A stretch of 45,513 bases of DNA from Candidatus Saccharimonadota bacterium. Its GTDB lineage: Bacteria; Patescibacteriota; Saccharimonadia; Saccharimonadales; Saccharimonadaceae. The notes beneath the pieces are model-generated. The model was not told where the DNA came from, searched no databases, and worked only from the letters and a program-made list of their open reading frames with translations. The stretch covers positions 1-45,513 of the forward strand of contig JAFWLZ010000028.1 in assembly GCA_017510835.1 (NCBI GenBank), given 5' to 3'. Positions 34,028 to 42,581 of the stretch are shown here, piece after piece. Made by a program: the position numbers and the translations under genes. Numbering within the stretch: position 1 is the first letter of the stretch; the number at the start of each line of letters is the position of its first letter.

Positions 34028-34758
34028 ACTTTTTCGGACAATTTATTATTCAACTCTTCTATTGTCGCATAAAACTGTAAAATGTCATCTCTTGACATTC
34101 CTAAAATATCGTCTAGCTTTATTTCAGCATACTCTTTTTCAAATTCGGCGCCGATGTTATGCATCTTACCGTAATCTTCAATCAGTCTATCTTTTTTTGC
34201 GCCATTATCGTGTATCTGATGGTAGTTTGTCATCTCTGCCCGATACTCGCTCAATTCTTCACCAAGCACAGCCAACTTTTCGCTCTCCGAATCCTTCAAC
34301 TTCGCTATATTCTCATCCGTCAAATCTAGTAGTAACTTCACGTCATTCCAAATCGCCGCCATCTTTTCAATTTTCGGATACTCCGCTTTCACTTTTTCGT
34401 AAGCCTCAGATATTTCCGCATTCTTCATCACGTTTGAAGCCGATAAAGATTCGATATAATCTTTCGTCTTCGTAAGAGCCGCCTCAAATTCGTCCATACG
34501 CTTCTGCTCAGCCTCCGTAAATTCCAAACTTTTAGGCTCTTTATCGAGGAATTTTTCAACCGCACCTCGCGTGCTAGCAATCCCAGAAACCATATCATGC
34601 GCTTCCGTATAGGCAATCCGTTCTCGAGTCACAGCAAGCACCACAAAAACCACCAACATTACGACCACGCCAATTATCGCAATAATCGTGATCTTCCTAT
34701 CTCGCGCCATCTCGCGGCGCGGCTTGTCTTCTTTTAGACGCCTCATCGCTTCACCCAT
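34024..34758 (-). CDS. Membrane-anchored coiled-coil protein, unknown
   Basis: 244 residues. A basic N-terminus, one membrane helix at about 24-46, then about 195 residues of mostly charged helix with heptad-like spacing ('EAEQKRMDEFEAALTKTK', 'KLAVLGEELSEYRAEM'). An alternative start at ATG 34746 (residue 5) forms an ATGA overlap with the upstream stop and cannot be excluded. No family is recognised. The orientation suggests the coiled coil lies outside the membrane. It is co-transcribed with the DUF3152 peptidase upstream and the lipid kinase downstream. Confidence 0.65.
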   Translation of the reverse strand: MGEAMRRLKEDKPRREMARDRKITIIAIIGVVVMLVVFVVLAVTRERIAYTEAHDMVSGIASTRGAVEKFLDKEPKSLEFTEAEQKRMDEFEAALTKTKDYIESLSASNVMKNAEISEAYEKVKAEYPKIEKMAAIWNDVKLLLDLTDENIAKLKDSESEKLAVLGEELSEYRAEMTNYHQIHDNGAKKDRLIEDYGKMHNIGAEFEKEYAEIKLDDILGMSRDDILQFYATIEELNNKLSEKV

Positions 34759-35327
34759 AATTCATTCGGTAAAGGCCACGGATTTGGCGTGCAGCCACGC
34801 AGGCCAGTTGATTGCTGTAACATTATCGGACCAAGCCCATTCGGTGTCTCGCATGCCGGAATATGTGGATGTCCAAGATAGTGCCCAGTTTCATGATTTA
34901 CAACCATCCGGCGATAATCTTTCAAACTCACCCCAAGCTCATTATATGAATCCGATGCATTCATCCAACGTTTATCATTAATCAAAATCAGCTGCCCAAC
35001 CTGGCAGCTTAACTCATCCGAACAAATCGTCGGCGAAGCCTTCTTCACTTCTTCGCCACTGGCCAAGATAACGTGCGCCTGCGCCCCGCTCTCGACTTCT
35101 TCCATTTTTACACCAGCCCTGAGCCATCCCCGCTCATCCGCATAAATCTCCGCAACTATTTGGCGGAATTCTTCGATATCTCCTTCAACCGCCCCGCGCG
35201 TAGAGATATCGTAACTAATTGTATAGTTTGCATTACTTCTAAAATATTCATCCGCAGTTTTTTGAGCCGACAGTTGTGCCGACGCCACCTCCTTTGCCAC
35301 CGCTAAACTAACGATGCCACTTAACAT
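34743..35327 (-). CDS. DUF3152-like exported zinc metallopeptidase
   Basis: 194 residues. The motif 'VVNHETGHYLGHPH' (about 143-156) has the HExxHxxGxxH pattern of metzincin-type zinc proteases, followed by 'GPIMLQQSTGLRGCTPNPWP', typical of actinobacterial DUF3152 proteins. A short hydrophobic N-terminus (about 3-17, 'LSGIVSLAVAKEVASA') could act as a signal or anchor. Two Cys pairs may form disulfides outside the cell. The preceding membrane protein gene ends 2 bases upstream, and the following gene starts inside its 3' end. The substrate is unknown; a role in envelope processing or host contact is inference. Confidence 0.82.
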   Translation of the reverse strand: MLSGIVSLAVAKEVASAQLSAQKTADEYFRSNANYTISYDISTRGAVEGDIEEFRQIVAEIYADERGWLRAGVKMEEVESGAQAHVILASGEEVKKASPTICSDELSCQVGQLILINDKRWMNASDSYNELGVSLKDYRRMVVNHETGHYLGHPHIPACETPNGLGPIMLQQSTGLRGCTPNPWPLPNELWVKR

Positions 35328-35329
35328 TA

Positions 35330-36064
35330 CTATTCTTCTTCGTCCTCGATTACAACCGATGGGCAGCTCACCACTCCAAAGAGAGCCTTCTTTTCTTCAT
35401 CAGTCGAATCCTTGCATGGGTTTTTATCGTCATTAGTATTGTATGCAGCCGGCTTCCACAAGTTATCCGACTTCCTTGCATAGAATAAAGCACGCGTTGT
35501 ACCAGCCGCATTCGTCATCTTCAGGCTTGCTACGCGATACATACCATTCGACTTCACAAAATTAACAGAAGTATCGTTTGGATCAATCGTCGTAATTGCG
35601 CCATATTTTTGCGTTATCACGGCACGAATCTGTTGAATATCCGAGCCAGACAAAATCTCATCCTTCGCCAAAGTAGTTAAAGCATCTTCTTGGCTCTCGA
35701 CATTCAAAGTATTATAAATTTCGGTCAATTTATCATTTACCGCAATCTTCTCTTCTTCTTGCTTTATTGCGTTAGTATTGAAAGCATTCGCGATAAATAC
35801 CATCACAATTACCGCGATAAACATACCGCTTGCGATCACGATTGCACAAATTGCAGTCCGCTGCCAAATATAATCGACTACTTTACGTCCACTAACAATG
35901 CCGTTCGCATTAACTGCATTCACAACATTCATCTGCGTATTGCCAGTCGTGGCCGTTTTTACGTCTAGCTGGCTAGGATTCGCGGTTTCGGCTGCATTGA
36001 AAAAATTATTCGGCTGCCCAACAGGCGCCCCATTTCCCTGTGGAAATTGATTTTGTGGATTCAT
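35330..36064 (-). CDS. Single-pass membrane protein, unknown
   Basis: 244 residues. An Asn/Gln/Pro-rich cytosolic N-terminus (about 1-65), one membrane helix at about 72-96 ('AICAIVIASGMFIAVIVMVF') and an extracytoplasmic domain (about 100-244) with a charged helix, a mixed alpha/beta part ('MYRVASLKMTNAAGTTRALFY'), two Cys, and a strongly acidic C-terminal tail. It is not recognised. It is first in the minus-strand operon with the peptidase, coiled-coil protein and lipid kinase. A GAGGAG precedes ATG 36064, and an extended -10 (TGCTAAAAT) lies further upstream. Confidence 0.65.
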   Translation of the reverse strand: MNPQNQFPQGNGAPVGQPNNFFNAAETANPSQLDVKTATTGNTQMNVVNAVNANGIVSGRKVVDYIWQRTAICAIVIASGMFIAVIVMVFIANAFNTNAIKQEEEKIAVNDKLTEIYNTLNVESQEDALTTLAKDEILSGSDIQQIRAVITQKYGAITTIDPNDTSVNFVKSNGMYRVASLKMTNAAGTTRALFYARKSDNLWKPAAYNTNDDKNPCKDSTDEEKKALFGVVSCPSVVIEDEEE

Positions 36065-36140
36065 AACTCCTCACCCATACTCCTTATGCTTACATTTTAG
36101 CATAATTCTCCCCGCCGATTCAACATCCCGCCTATTAAAA

Positions 36141-36256
36141 AACAAAAAGGAAGTCGCGACATGTGCGTATCATTTTTATCAGAACAAAAAATCAGGACAT
36201 GCGCCTATCGTCATAATCAAAAAGGAAGTCGCGACATGTGCGTGACTTCCTTTTCA
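36141..36256. repeat. Two tandem copies of a terminator-derived repeat
   Basis: The core CAAAAAGGAAGTCGCGACATG begins at about 36144 and again at about 36219 (the shared part is cited in shortened form: AAGTCGCGACATGTGCG). The copy at 36151 has lost its 3' arm, while that at 36228 is complete. A weaker trace (AGGACATGCGC) lies between them, and the same core forms the ppa terminator at 20943. Confidence 0.8.
36222..36256 (-). terminator. Terminator downstream of tRNA-Ser
   Basis: GGAAGTC/GACTTCC arms around GCGACATGTGCGT, with T-runs on both sides; the longer one suits the minus strand. It is the intact copy of the repeated element. Confidence 0.8.
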
Positions 36257-36274
36257 TAATCAGTTCTTCTTTAA

Positions 36275-36302
36275 CAATTTTCTTCTTACAAGAAGAAAAT
36301 TG
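36275..36302. repeat. Perfect palindrome between tRNA-Ser and its terminator
   Basis: CAATTTTCTTCTT is mirrored by AAGAAGAAAATTG with a 2-base centre. It lies 7 bases after the CCA end of tRNA-Ser, so it may shape the tRNA precursor's 3' trailer. Confidence 0.8.
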
Positions 36303-36308
36303 AGTTAC

Positions 36309-36398
36309 TGGCGGAGAGAACAGGATTCGAACCTGCGAGAGCCTTGCGACCCTACACGCTTTCCAAGCGTGCTCCTTCAACCACTCGGACACCTCTCC
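36309..36398 (-). tRNA. tRNA-Ser(GGA)
   Basis: Read on the minus strand: acceptor GGAGAGG pairs with TCTCTCC, anticodon loop TTGGAAA gives anticodon GGA (reads UCC/UCU), a long variable arm follows (TAGGGTCGCAAGGCTCTC region), and the T-arm has GGTTCGAATCC. Discriminator G and an encoded CCA are present at 36309-36312. Confidence 0.97.
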
Positions 36399-36454
36399 AG
36401 CTCCCTGTATTCTATCACAATTTCATAAAAAATCCCAGTCCCCCATAAATACTA

Positions 36455-36483
36455 TTGACATATTATTAGTTTTATACTATAAT
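36455..36483 (+). promoter_or_regulatory. Perfect consensus sigma70-type promoter
   Basis: TTGACA (36455-36460) and TATAAT (36478-36483), exactly 17 bases apart. It is the only perfect two-box promoter found in the window, and it drives a 102-residue orphan gene. Confidence 0.85.
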
Positions 36484-36549
36484 CATGAAAGCTTTCAAAA
36501 GCAGAACATTTTTATCATCTATTTTTCAAAGCGTAAGGAGGGGATACGT

Positions 36550-36858
36550 ATGATCTATTTATTTGAAATTACACCCGAAGGTGAGCGACTGACAGTTGAA
36601 TCAAGACAGGAGGCGATAGAAAAACTATCAAATCTAACATTAACGGACGTTGAATTTAGAGGTGGCACAATTTATACAAACCCACTTCATCTAGCAAGCG
36701 ATCTTGTAGATGGTTCGTATATTCTCTTTGTGGAGTTTGATAAAAAAGAACACCTTATTACGCCAATAAAAGCAAGCGCAGAACTTAGAAACTGGCTCCG
36801 TTATGACAGACGCAATACAAGTTATGGAGCAATTAGTAATTTCATAGGAAGGAGATGA
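36550..36858 (+). CDS. Small orphan protein under a consensus promoter
   Basis: 102 residues. It is not recognised. It is soluble and mixed in charge, with predicted strands ('IYLFEITPEGERLTV', 'YILFVEFDKKEHLI') and helices ('SRQEAIEKLSNL', 'ASAELRNWLRYDRR'). No Cys, signal peptide or membrane segment. AAGGAGGGG precedes the ATG by about 6 bases. The gene is monocistronic, between a perfect promoter and a strong terminator, so it should be expressed strongly. The 60-base leader contains the palindrome GAAAGCTTTC. Its character differs from the neighbours, so it may be of phage or mobile origin; that is a guess. Confidence 0.65.
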   Translation: MIYLFEITPEGERLTVESRQEAIEKLSNLTLTDVEFRGGTIYTNPLHLASDLVDGSYILFVEFDKKEHLITPIKASAELRNWLRYDRRNTSYGAISNFIGRR

Positions 36859-36864
36859 TTTATC

Positions 36865-36890
36865 GGTCGGTTGAAAAACCGACCTTTTTT
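36865..36890 (+). terminator. Terminator of the orphan gene
   Basis: GGTCGGTT/AACCGACC stem around GAAA, followed by six T. Confidence 0.9.
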
Positions 36891-36903
36891 CTTTAAAACA
36901 GAG

Positions 36904-36909
36904 TATAAT
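36904..36909 (+). promoter_or_regulatory. -10 element of second MacB-like ABC operon
   Basis: TATAAT 41 bases before the ATG at 36951. AGGG lies just before the start as a modest Shine-Dalgarno. Confidence 0.5.
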
Positions 36910-36950
36910 TATAAGTAATCGCAACATTAAAGTAATTTTTTTAGGGTAAA

Positions 36951-38030
36951 ATGCCAAATCAAGACAACGACACAATCATCGAGCTGAAATCCGTCTCAAA
37001 ACGATACGGTTTCGGCGACGCCGAATCCTATGCCCTTCGCGATTTTGACCTAACCGTCAAACGTGGCGAATTCATTATGATCATGGGCCCATCTGGCTGC
37101 GGCAAAACTACTTTATTAAATATCATCGGCCTTCTCGACCAAGCAACTTCTGGAAAATATATTTTAGCCGGAAAAAATGTCGCTCGCGTCTCTTCTCGCA
37201 AGAAGGCTCGCTTCCGCGCTAAAGAGATCGGCTTTATCTTCCAAAATTTCAACCTCGTGCCAAATCTCTCAATTATCGAGAATGTTTCCCTACCACTTAT
37301 CTATTCCGGCTACCGCAAAACCCGCCGTCTCCGCATGGCTGACAACATTCTTGAGCATTTCCATCTCCGCGAACGCGAATACTATATGCCTTACCAACTT
37401 TCTGGCGGCCAGCAGCAGCGCGTCGCTATTGCACGTAGCTTGATTTCCAACCCTAGCATTATTCTTGCTGATGAGCCAACCGGTAACCTCGACAGCCGCA
37501 ACAGCCATATTATCATGGAAGAGCTCCAAGAGATTCATTCTATGGGCAACACAATTATTATGGTCACGCACAACCCTGCCCTAACTACCTACGCTACTCG
37601 TGTTATTAATATGCTCGACGGCGAAATCGACACCGATATCAAGACCGTCGACGACTCCGACCTTCCAAAGAGCGGCGGCAAAAACGAAAAGGTTTCCGTT
37701 AAAGTTCTCCCTTCGCGCGATCCTATCCAGATGGAAATCAGCTCCGAAAGCGACGTCGTTGTATCTGGCGAAAACGTCACTACAGCAGAATCAGAGAAAC
37801 CAGTCGAACCGACAGCTCCAGTAGAGCCAGAAAAACCAGCCGAACCAGTCGAAAAACTTCCAGAAACAAAAGAAGCCACCGCCGAACTTACCGAAAAACT
37901 CGACGAAATTCAGGAAGAAGCTAAGAAAGAAGCTGAAGAAAAGCCAGTCATTAAGCGTAAATCTACTAAGAAATCTTCTAACAAGAAAAAGACCACGAAA
38001 AAATCAACTAAGAAAGGCGGCAAAAAATGA
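36951..38030 (+). CDS. ABC transporter ATP-binding protein, MacB type, with long charged tail
   Basis: 359 residues. The ABC domain spans about 8-235: Walker A 'GPSGCGKTT' near 45, signature 'LSGGQQQR' near 148, and Walker B '[11 protein letters not shown]' near 168, with 'IMVTHNP' for the switch His. The '[18 protein letters not shown]' segment is typical of MacB/YknY. The remaining ~120 residues are unusual: a Pro/Glu/Val-rich linker with repeated '[10 protein letters not shown]' units, then a poly-Lys/Ser/Thr end ('[20 protein letters not shown]'). The basic tail might bind membrane phospholipid or nucleic acid. Stop and next start overlap by 4 bases with the permease. Envelope export is the likely role; the cargo is unknown. 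Confidence 0.92.
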   Translation: MPNQDNDTIIELKSVSKRYGFGDAESYALRDFDLTVKRGEFIMIMGPSGCGKTTLLNIIGLLDQATSGKYILAGKNVARVSSRKKARFRAKEIGFIFQNFNLVPNLSIIENVSLPLIYSGYRKTRRLRMADNILEHFHLREREYYMPYQLSGGQQQRVAIARSLISNPSIILADEPTGNLDSRNSHIIMEELQEIHSMGNTIIMVTHNPALTTYATRVINMLDGEIDTDIKTVDDSDLPKSGGKNEKVSVKVLPSRDPIQMEISSESDVVVSGENVTTAESEKPVEPTAPVEPEKPAEPVEKLPETKEATAELTEKLDEIQEEAKKEAEEKPVIKRKSTKKSSNKKKTTKKSTKKGGKK

Positions 38031-39256
38031 GATTCCTTCTAAACACACATTTTCATCTCGCCGTCGATAGCCTCCGCCAAAATCGCGGTCGTACTTTCTT
38101 GTCTGCTCTCGGTATCGCCATCGGCGTTGCTAGTATCGTCCTGATTCTTTCCCTAACCGGCGGCATTAATCATTTGATTAGTACCAGCAGCAACAAAGAT
38201 AATGCAAACCTCATCCTCGTCCGCCCATCAAACGGCAAGGAAATCACCGACAGCATTATCGACGAATTAACTAATACTAGTCAGTATTCGAAATCAAATC
38301 TTACCCTTGAAGATGTCAAGACAATCAAAGAAGTCGACAAAATCAAAGGCGTTGCACCACTTGCTATCAGCAACTCGACGATTACTATTGCCGAAAAATC
38401 CTACCCGTCAACGACAGTCGTCGCAACCAACAATGACCTCAAAGATATTCTCGGGTTACAGCTCAAGAGTGGCCAATTCCTAGACTACAGTCTCAAGAAA
38501 AACGTCGCCGTCCTTGGCTATCATGTCGCCGAACAGCTCTTTGGCACTACCGAAGCAGCAACTCGCACCTTCACCTACAATAATCAGCAATTCATGGTCG
38601 TCGGTGTTCTCAGCGAGATTAACGATCCAATCAACTTCAATGGTGTAGATTTTGATAATTCAATTCTTATCGATATCGATTTTGCTAGCACCTTCGAATC
38701 TTCAATTCAGATTCAACAAATCGATATTCGCACCGAAACTACCGATGCAGTCAACGATACAATGAACGCTATCAACGAAAAACTCGAGAAATCCAAGAAA
38801 AGCAACAAAGATTACCAACTCATCTCCGGCACCGAAAATCTACATCCAGCCGGCTCGCTTCTCTCGATCATTTCAAACATGCTCACCCTCGTCGCCAGCA
38901 TCTCGCTCGTCGTCGGCGGTGTCGGCATCATGAATATCATGCTCGTATCCGTTTCTGAACGTACACGCGAAATCGGCATCCGCAAAGCCGTAGGCGCAAG
39001 CTCAAGCCATGTTCTACTTCAATTCCTCTTTGAGTCCATCATCTTGAGCGTTATTGGTGGCCTCATGGGCTTCGTCCTTGGCTACATCTTTGCCTTCCTA
39101 ATCTCACTCATCACGCCATTCGCACCACACATTTCCTGGCAAATCCTCGGCATTACGGGAGCAGTCAGTCTCATCGTAGGCATACTCTTCGGCGTCTACC
39201 CTGCCCTCAAAGCCGCACGCAAAGATCCAATTACCAGCCTCAAGTTCTACCGCTAG
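38027..39256 (+). CDS. ABC transporter permease, MacB/FtsX type
   Basis: 409 residues, the usual MacB/YknZ permease length. Helix 1 at about 20-45 ('TFLSALGIAIGVASIVLI'), an extracytoplasmic MacB_PCD domain (about 50-275) and three C-terminal helices (about 285-310, 330-360, 368-395). The conserved segment 'GGVGIMNIMLVSVSERTREIGIRKAVGA' follows helix 2, and 'VGILFGVYPALKAARKDPI' is near the end. It is coupled to the ATPase by a 4-base overlap. This is the second such ABC pair in the window, but it lacks the Gly/Ser inserts of the first. Confidence 0.94.
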   Translation: MRFLLNTHFHLAVDSLRQNRGRTFLSALGIAIGVASIVLILSLTGGINHLISTSSNKDNANLILVRPSNGKEITDSIIDELTNTSQYSKSNLTLEDVKTIKEVDKIKGVAPLAISNSTITIAEKSYPSTTVVATNNDLKDILGLQLKSGQFLDYSLKKNVAVLGYHVAEQLFGTTEAATRTFTYNNQQFMVVGVLSEINDPINFNGVDFDNSILIDIDFASTFESSIQIQQIDIRTETTDAVNDTMNAINEKLEKSKKSNKDYQLISGTENLHPAGSLLSIISNMLTLVASISLVVGGVGIMNIMLVSVSERTREIGIRKAVGASSSHVLLQFLFESIILSVIGGLMGFVLGYIFAFLISLITPFAPHISWQILGITGAVSLIVGILFGVYPALKAARKDPITSLKFYR

Positions 39257-39268
39257 AATAAAGATCAA

Positions 39269-39300
39269 CAAAAAATCTCCGGTTCATTCCGGAGATTTTT
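39269..39300. terminator. Bidirectional terminator between ABC permease and repeat protein genes
   Basis: AAATCTCCGG/CCGGAGATTT stem with TTCATT loop, A-rich on the left and T-run on the right. Confidence 0.9.
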
Positions 39301-39307
39301 CTATTAT

Positions 39308-41446
39308 TTAAGCCGCGTTTTCTGCTGCGCTTGTATCTGGCTCCATTCCGCCTAGATCCTGAGTGACATTCGGAGTTTCTTCAACTCTCTCAACCGGCAT
39401 ATCAATATGCGCCGGAGCGTTGAAGTATCCAGCCTCTACCAAATTCATTAACTGAGATACTCTGCCAGCCGCCGTAGCGCCAAATGAATCGAACTGACCT
39501 GAGAGCATCAAACGACGCTCGGCATCGCTATATCCATTCCAAGCCTCAACAGACTTATTAACAGTATTAAGGTTTTCAGCCACGTAGCGTTCCTGTGGCG
39601 TCCACGTATCGGACATTCCAACGTCAGTCGGCGCCTTCGCTTCTGGAATATTCCAAACTTCACCCTGATGGACGGCCATGGCACGTTCAACTTTCTGTTT
39701 CAATTCACTAAATCTGTCGTCTGACACCTTATCTATCTCGCCATTTGTCTTATAGCCAAGGGCAGCCATAATCTCACGGTTGCTTGCCAAGAATGCACGA
39801 CGCTCAACTTTCTTCGCCTTCTCTGCTTCGTCAGCTTCCGCTTCAGGCGTCTTTTCCTCTTCCGCTTTGGTAGGCTCACCTTCACGAACAAATACGAAGT
39901 CGTCGTCACCCTCATCTTCAATCTTCTCGCCAAGAATCTTCTCCGAAATCAACCGTGTCATTAATTCGTTTAGACGCTCATCTGGCAAATTCTCAATGCT
40001 AGCCGCATTGAAGTAACCAAGCTCGTTCAAGCGTTGTTGGTTCTCAGCAAACAGCGTATTGCATCTTTCGCCGCGATCCATCGCAAGGAGACGATCAACT
40101 TCATTTTCGATTCTCTTATTCTCGTCATCTTCTTCCTCGACCGATTCTTTCGGAGCTTCAGAACCTTCGATGTCTGGAGTCTCAATTTCCGGAAGACTGG
40201 TTACTTCTTGCGAAGGATTGTTTTCATGATCCTCTGAAGTATTATCAATCTGTACTTCCGACTGTTCCTCTTCAGCCTTATCGCCATAGCGCTCAGTTGC
40301 GAGTTCAGTTACCAAATCCTTGAAACCGTCTTCGCCCAAAGCCTTCAACTGGCCAATCGTAGTAATGCCTTTCTCTTCGAGACGGTTACCATACATTGCA
40401 AATAGCGACTGATAACGCTTACCACGTGGCAGATCTAGATACGTTTCGACTTCTTTATCAACTGGAGACTTTTCTTCTTCAGAATTCGTCTCAGACGATT
40501 CTTCCTTTAACTTATATTTCTTCTCCGGAGCAATCTCTTTCATTGTCTCTTCGCCAAGCACAAGCGTACCAAGACGCTTCAAACCGTCCGTCGACATTGC
40601 CTCAAGTTCTGCACGCGTGCGCACGCCACCGAGACGAATCGTCTGAAGCGCAACGTCGGAATTCGCCGTTAAGCCCTTCAAAATCTCCGAGCGAACTGCG
40701 TCTTCTTCTTTGCTACGCTCAGAAGCATTTTCGACAAAATCAGGTTTTTCCTCCTCAGCCGTAGCTTCTGCTTCAACCTCTTCTTTAGGTTCCTCGACTG
40801 GCGCTTCAGCCTTTACTTCCTCGGACTTTGCTTCTTCAACTGACGCAGCCTCAGTATTCTCGCCGCTGATCTTGCCAACTAATACAGAAAAGTCTTCTTC
40901 GGACATCTTCTTGAGCTGGCCCATATTCTCGATACCATTCGCCTTGAGCGCATCTCTATTCTTACTAAAGAACTCGCCACGCGCCTTCACGTCAATAGGC
41001 TTATTCTCGACAGCCTCCGTATTCGATTGCTCAACTGGCTGCTCAGCCGGATTCTCGACTTTATTATCCGTTTCACCATTTAGAGCAGTTTCTATTTTAT
41101 TTCTTAGAGAGGAGTAGTCTTCTTCAGACATATTTTTGAGCTGTTTTATATTTTCAATACCGTTTTGCTTCAACAAATTCGTTCTTAGCTTCACGCTATT
41201 TTTTGCAACAAAAGCAATTCTTGCCGCATTCGAAGTTCGCTTCTCGGCTTCGCGACTATCACTAGTATCACGGCGAAGCTCAGCGCTATCTGCGTCGACG
41301 GTATGATCTAATCTACTTTCAGTTTCTTTATTCGCTTCGCCTTGAAATTCTGGTACCGAATTCTGAAAGTCTTCGCCCCATCCATTATCTACAGGCGAAT
41401 TTTCTTCGTTGCCGGACAAATTTTCGCGGCCACCCGGATTGTTCAT
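39308..41446 (-). CDS. Cytosolic acidic protein with six ~45-residue helical repeats
   Basis: 712 residues with no signal peptide or membrane segment. Six divergent repeats lie at about 76-121, 156-195, 252-298, 335-388, 451-505 and 548-592. Their common form is Arg/Phe-x-x-Asn-Arg, a Leu helix, then 'NGIENIGQLKxMSEEDFxxL'. The Gly-Ile-x-x-Ile-x-x-Leu turn between two helices recalls helix-hairpin-helix or SAM-like repeats. Linkers are 30-80 residues, strongly acidic (Glu/Ala/Val/Pro). A Trp-containing C-terminal part (600-690) is distinct. No family is recognised. Repeats of this type often mediate multivalent binding; DNA, ribosome or cytoskeletal partners are all open. AGAGAGG precedes ATG 41446. 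Monocistronic. Confidence 0.7.
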   Translation of the reverse strand: MNNPGGRENLSGNEENSPVDNGWGEDFQNSVPEFQGEANKETESRLDHTVDADSAELRRDTSDSREAEKRTSNAARIAFVAKNSVKLRTNLLKQNGIENIKQLKNMSEEDYSSLRNKIETALNGETDNKVENPAEQPVEQSNTEAVENKPIDVKARGEFFSKNRDALKANGIENMGQLKKMSEEDFSVLVGKISGENTEAASVEEAKSEEVKAEAPVEEPKEEVEAEATAEEEKPDFVENASERSKEEDAVRSEILKGLTANSDVALQTIRLGGVRTRAELEAMSTDGLKRLGTLVLGEETMKEIAPEKKYKLKEESSETNSEEEKSPVDKEVETYLDLPRGKRYQSLFAMYGNRLEEKGITTIGQLKALGEDGFKDLVTELATERYGDKAEEEQSEVQIDNTSEDHENNPSQEVTSLPEIETPDIEGSEAPKESVEEEDDENKRIENEVDRLLAMDRGERCNTLFAENQQRLNELGYFNAASIENLPDERLNELMTRLISEKILGEKIEDEGDDDFVFVREGEPTKAEEEKTPEAEADEAEKAKKVERRAFLASNREIMAALGYKTNGEIDKVSDDRFSELKQKVERAMAVHQGEVWNIPEAKAPTDVGMSDTWTPQERYVAENLNTVNKSVEAWNGYSDAERRLMLSGQFDSFGATAAGRVSQLMNLVEAGYFNAPAHIDMPVERVEETPNVTQDLGGMEPDTSAAENAA

Positions 41447-41488
41447 TTAATATTACCTCTCTAAATACTTACAATTATCCTTATGCTA

Positions 41489-41494
41489 ATTATA
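41489..41494 (-). promoter_or_regulatory. -10 element of six-repeat protein gene
   Basis: TATAAT with extended TG on the minus strand, 42 bases before the ATG. It is divergent from tsaD. Confidence 0.55.
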
Positions 41495-41527
41495 CCACAA
41501 GCACTTAAGAAAACAGAGTATTTGCGG

Positions 41528-41533
41528 TATAAT
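41528..41533 (+). promoter_or_regulatory. -10 element of tsaD, leaderless arrangement
   Basis: TATAAT followed by 7 bases and the ATG at 41541. No Shine-Dalgarno is visible. Confidence 0.6.
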
Positions 41534-41540
41534 AATCAAG

Positions 41541-42581
41541 ATGAAAATTCTTGGAATCGAATCTTCTTGCGACGAAACCGCCGCAGCCATCATTGAGGAC
41601 GGACAAAAAGTCTTGTCCAATGTTGTCGTGTCGCAAATCGATATCCACGCTGAATACGGTGGCGTCATCCCCGAAATTGCTGCTCGCAGCCACATCGAAG
41701 CGATTAATCCCGTTATCAAAAAAGCCCTCAAAGATGCCAACGAAACTCTCGATACTATCGACGCTATCGCCGTCACTCATACACCAGGCCTAGTCGGTTC
41801 CCTTCTTGTCGGCACCCTCGCCGCTCGCACTCTCGCAATTACTCACAATAAACCTTTTTATCCTACCCATCACCTCAAATCTCACATCTATGCCAACTGG
41901 CTCAGTGGTTACCAACCAGAATTTCCACTCCTTGCCGCCGTCATCTCTGGCGGACACACACAAATCATCTACATGGAACGCCATGACCATTTCGAAATCA
42001 TCGGCAGCACGCGTGACGACGCCATAGGCGAGTGTTTTGACAAAGTCGCTAAAATACTCGGCTTACCATATCCAGGCGGCCCAAACATCGCGAAAATAGC
42101 CTTAAACGGCAATCCTGATCGCTACCAACTCCCTATTCCGAAAGTCGACGGCCTCGATTTCTCGTTCAGCGGCATCAAAACCGCTGTTCTTCGCGCTGTC
42201 CAAAAAGAACTCGGTCTCCCTATTACTACCCCTTCGCACGAGCTAAAAGATCACTTAACCGACCAACAAATCGCCGACTTTGCTGCCAGCTTCCAGAAAA
42301 CCGCCGTCAATATCATCATCAAGAAGCTCCAAAAAGCGGTTAAGCTTCATCCTGAAACTAAATCCATTCTTCTAGCCGGCGGCGTCTCTGCAAATGAGCT
42401 CCTCCGCAACGAACTCCACAAAGCCTTCGATCGGACTCATCAAGTCTACGTCCCAGAATTCAAATACAGCACCGACAACGGCGCCATGGTCGCCTCCGCC
42501 GCTTATTACTCGATTCAATCCGGAGAAAAATCGAGCGATCCTTACTCGCTCGACATCTCCCCTCGTTCAGTTATTTGCTAG
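41541..42581 (+). CDS. tsaD: tRNA N6-adenosine threonylcarbamoyltransferase
   Basis: 346 residues. TsaD attaches the threonylcarbamoyl group to A37 of ANN-decoding tRNAs, together with TsaB and TsaE. Landmarks are 'ILGIESSCDETAAAI' at the N-terminus, the metal ligands in 'THHLKSHIYANWL' near 111-123, 'ISGGHTQI' near 136, 'IGECFDKVAKILGLPYPGGP' near 160, 'DFSFSGIKTAV' near 210 and 'LLAGGVSANELLR' near 280, with a C-terminal Asp in 'STDNGAMVA'. It is normal in length and sequence. The 3' end overlaps the convergent FemAB gene by 11 bases. Confidence 0.97.
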   Translation: MKILGIESSCDETAAAIIEDGQKVLSNVVVSQIDIHAEYGGVIPEIAARSHIEAINPVIKKALKDANETLDTIDAIAVTHTPGLVGSLLVGTLAARTLAITHNKPFYPTHHLKSHIYANWLSGYQPEFPLLAAVISGGHTQIIYMERHDHFEIIGSTRDDAIGECFDKVAKILGLPYPGGPNIAKIALNGNPDRYQLPIPKVDGLDFSFSGIKTAVLRAVQKELGLPITTPSHELKDHLTDQQIADFAASFQKTAVNIIIKKLQKAVKLHPETKSILLAGGVSANELLRNELHKAFDRTHQVYVPEFKYSTDNGAMVASAAYYSIQSGEKSSDPYSLDISPRSVIC

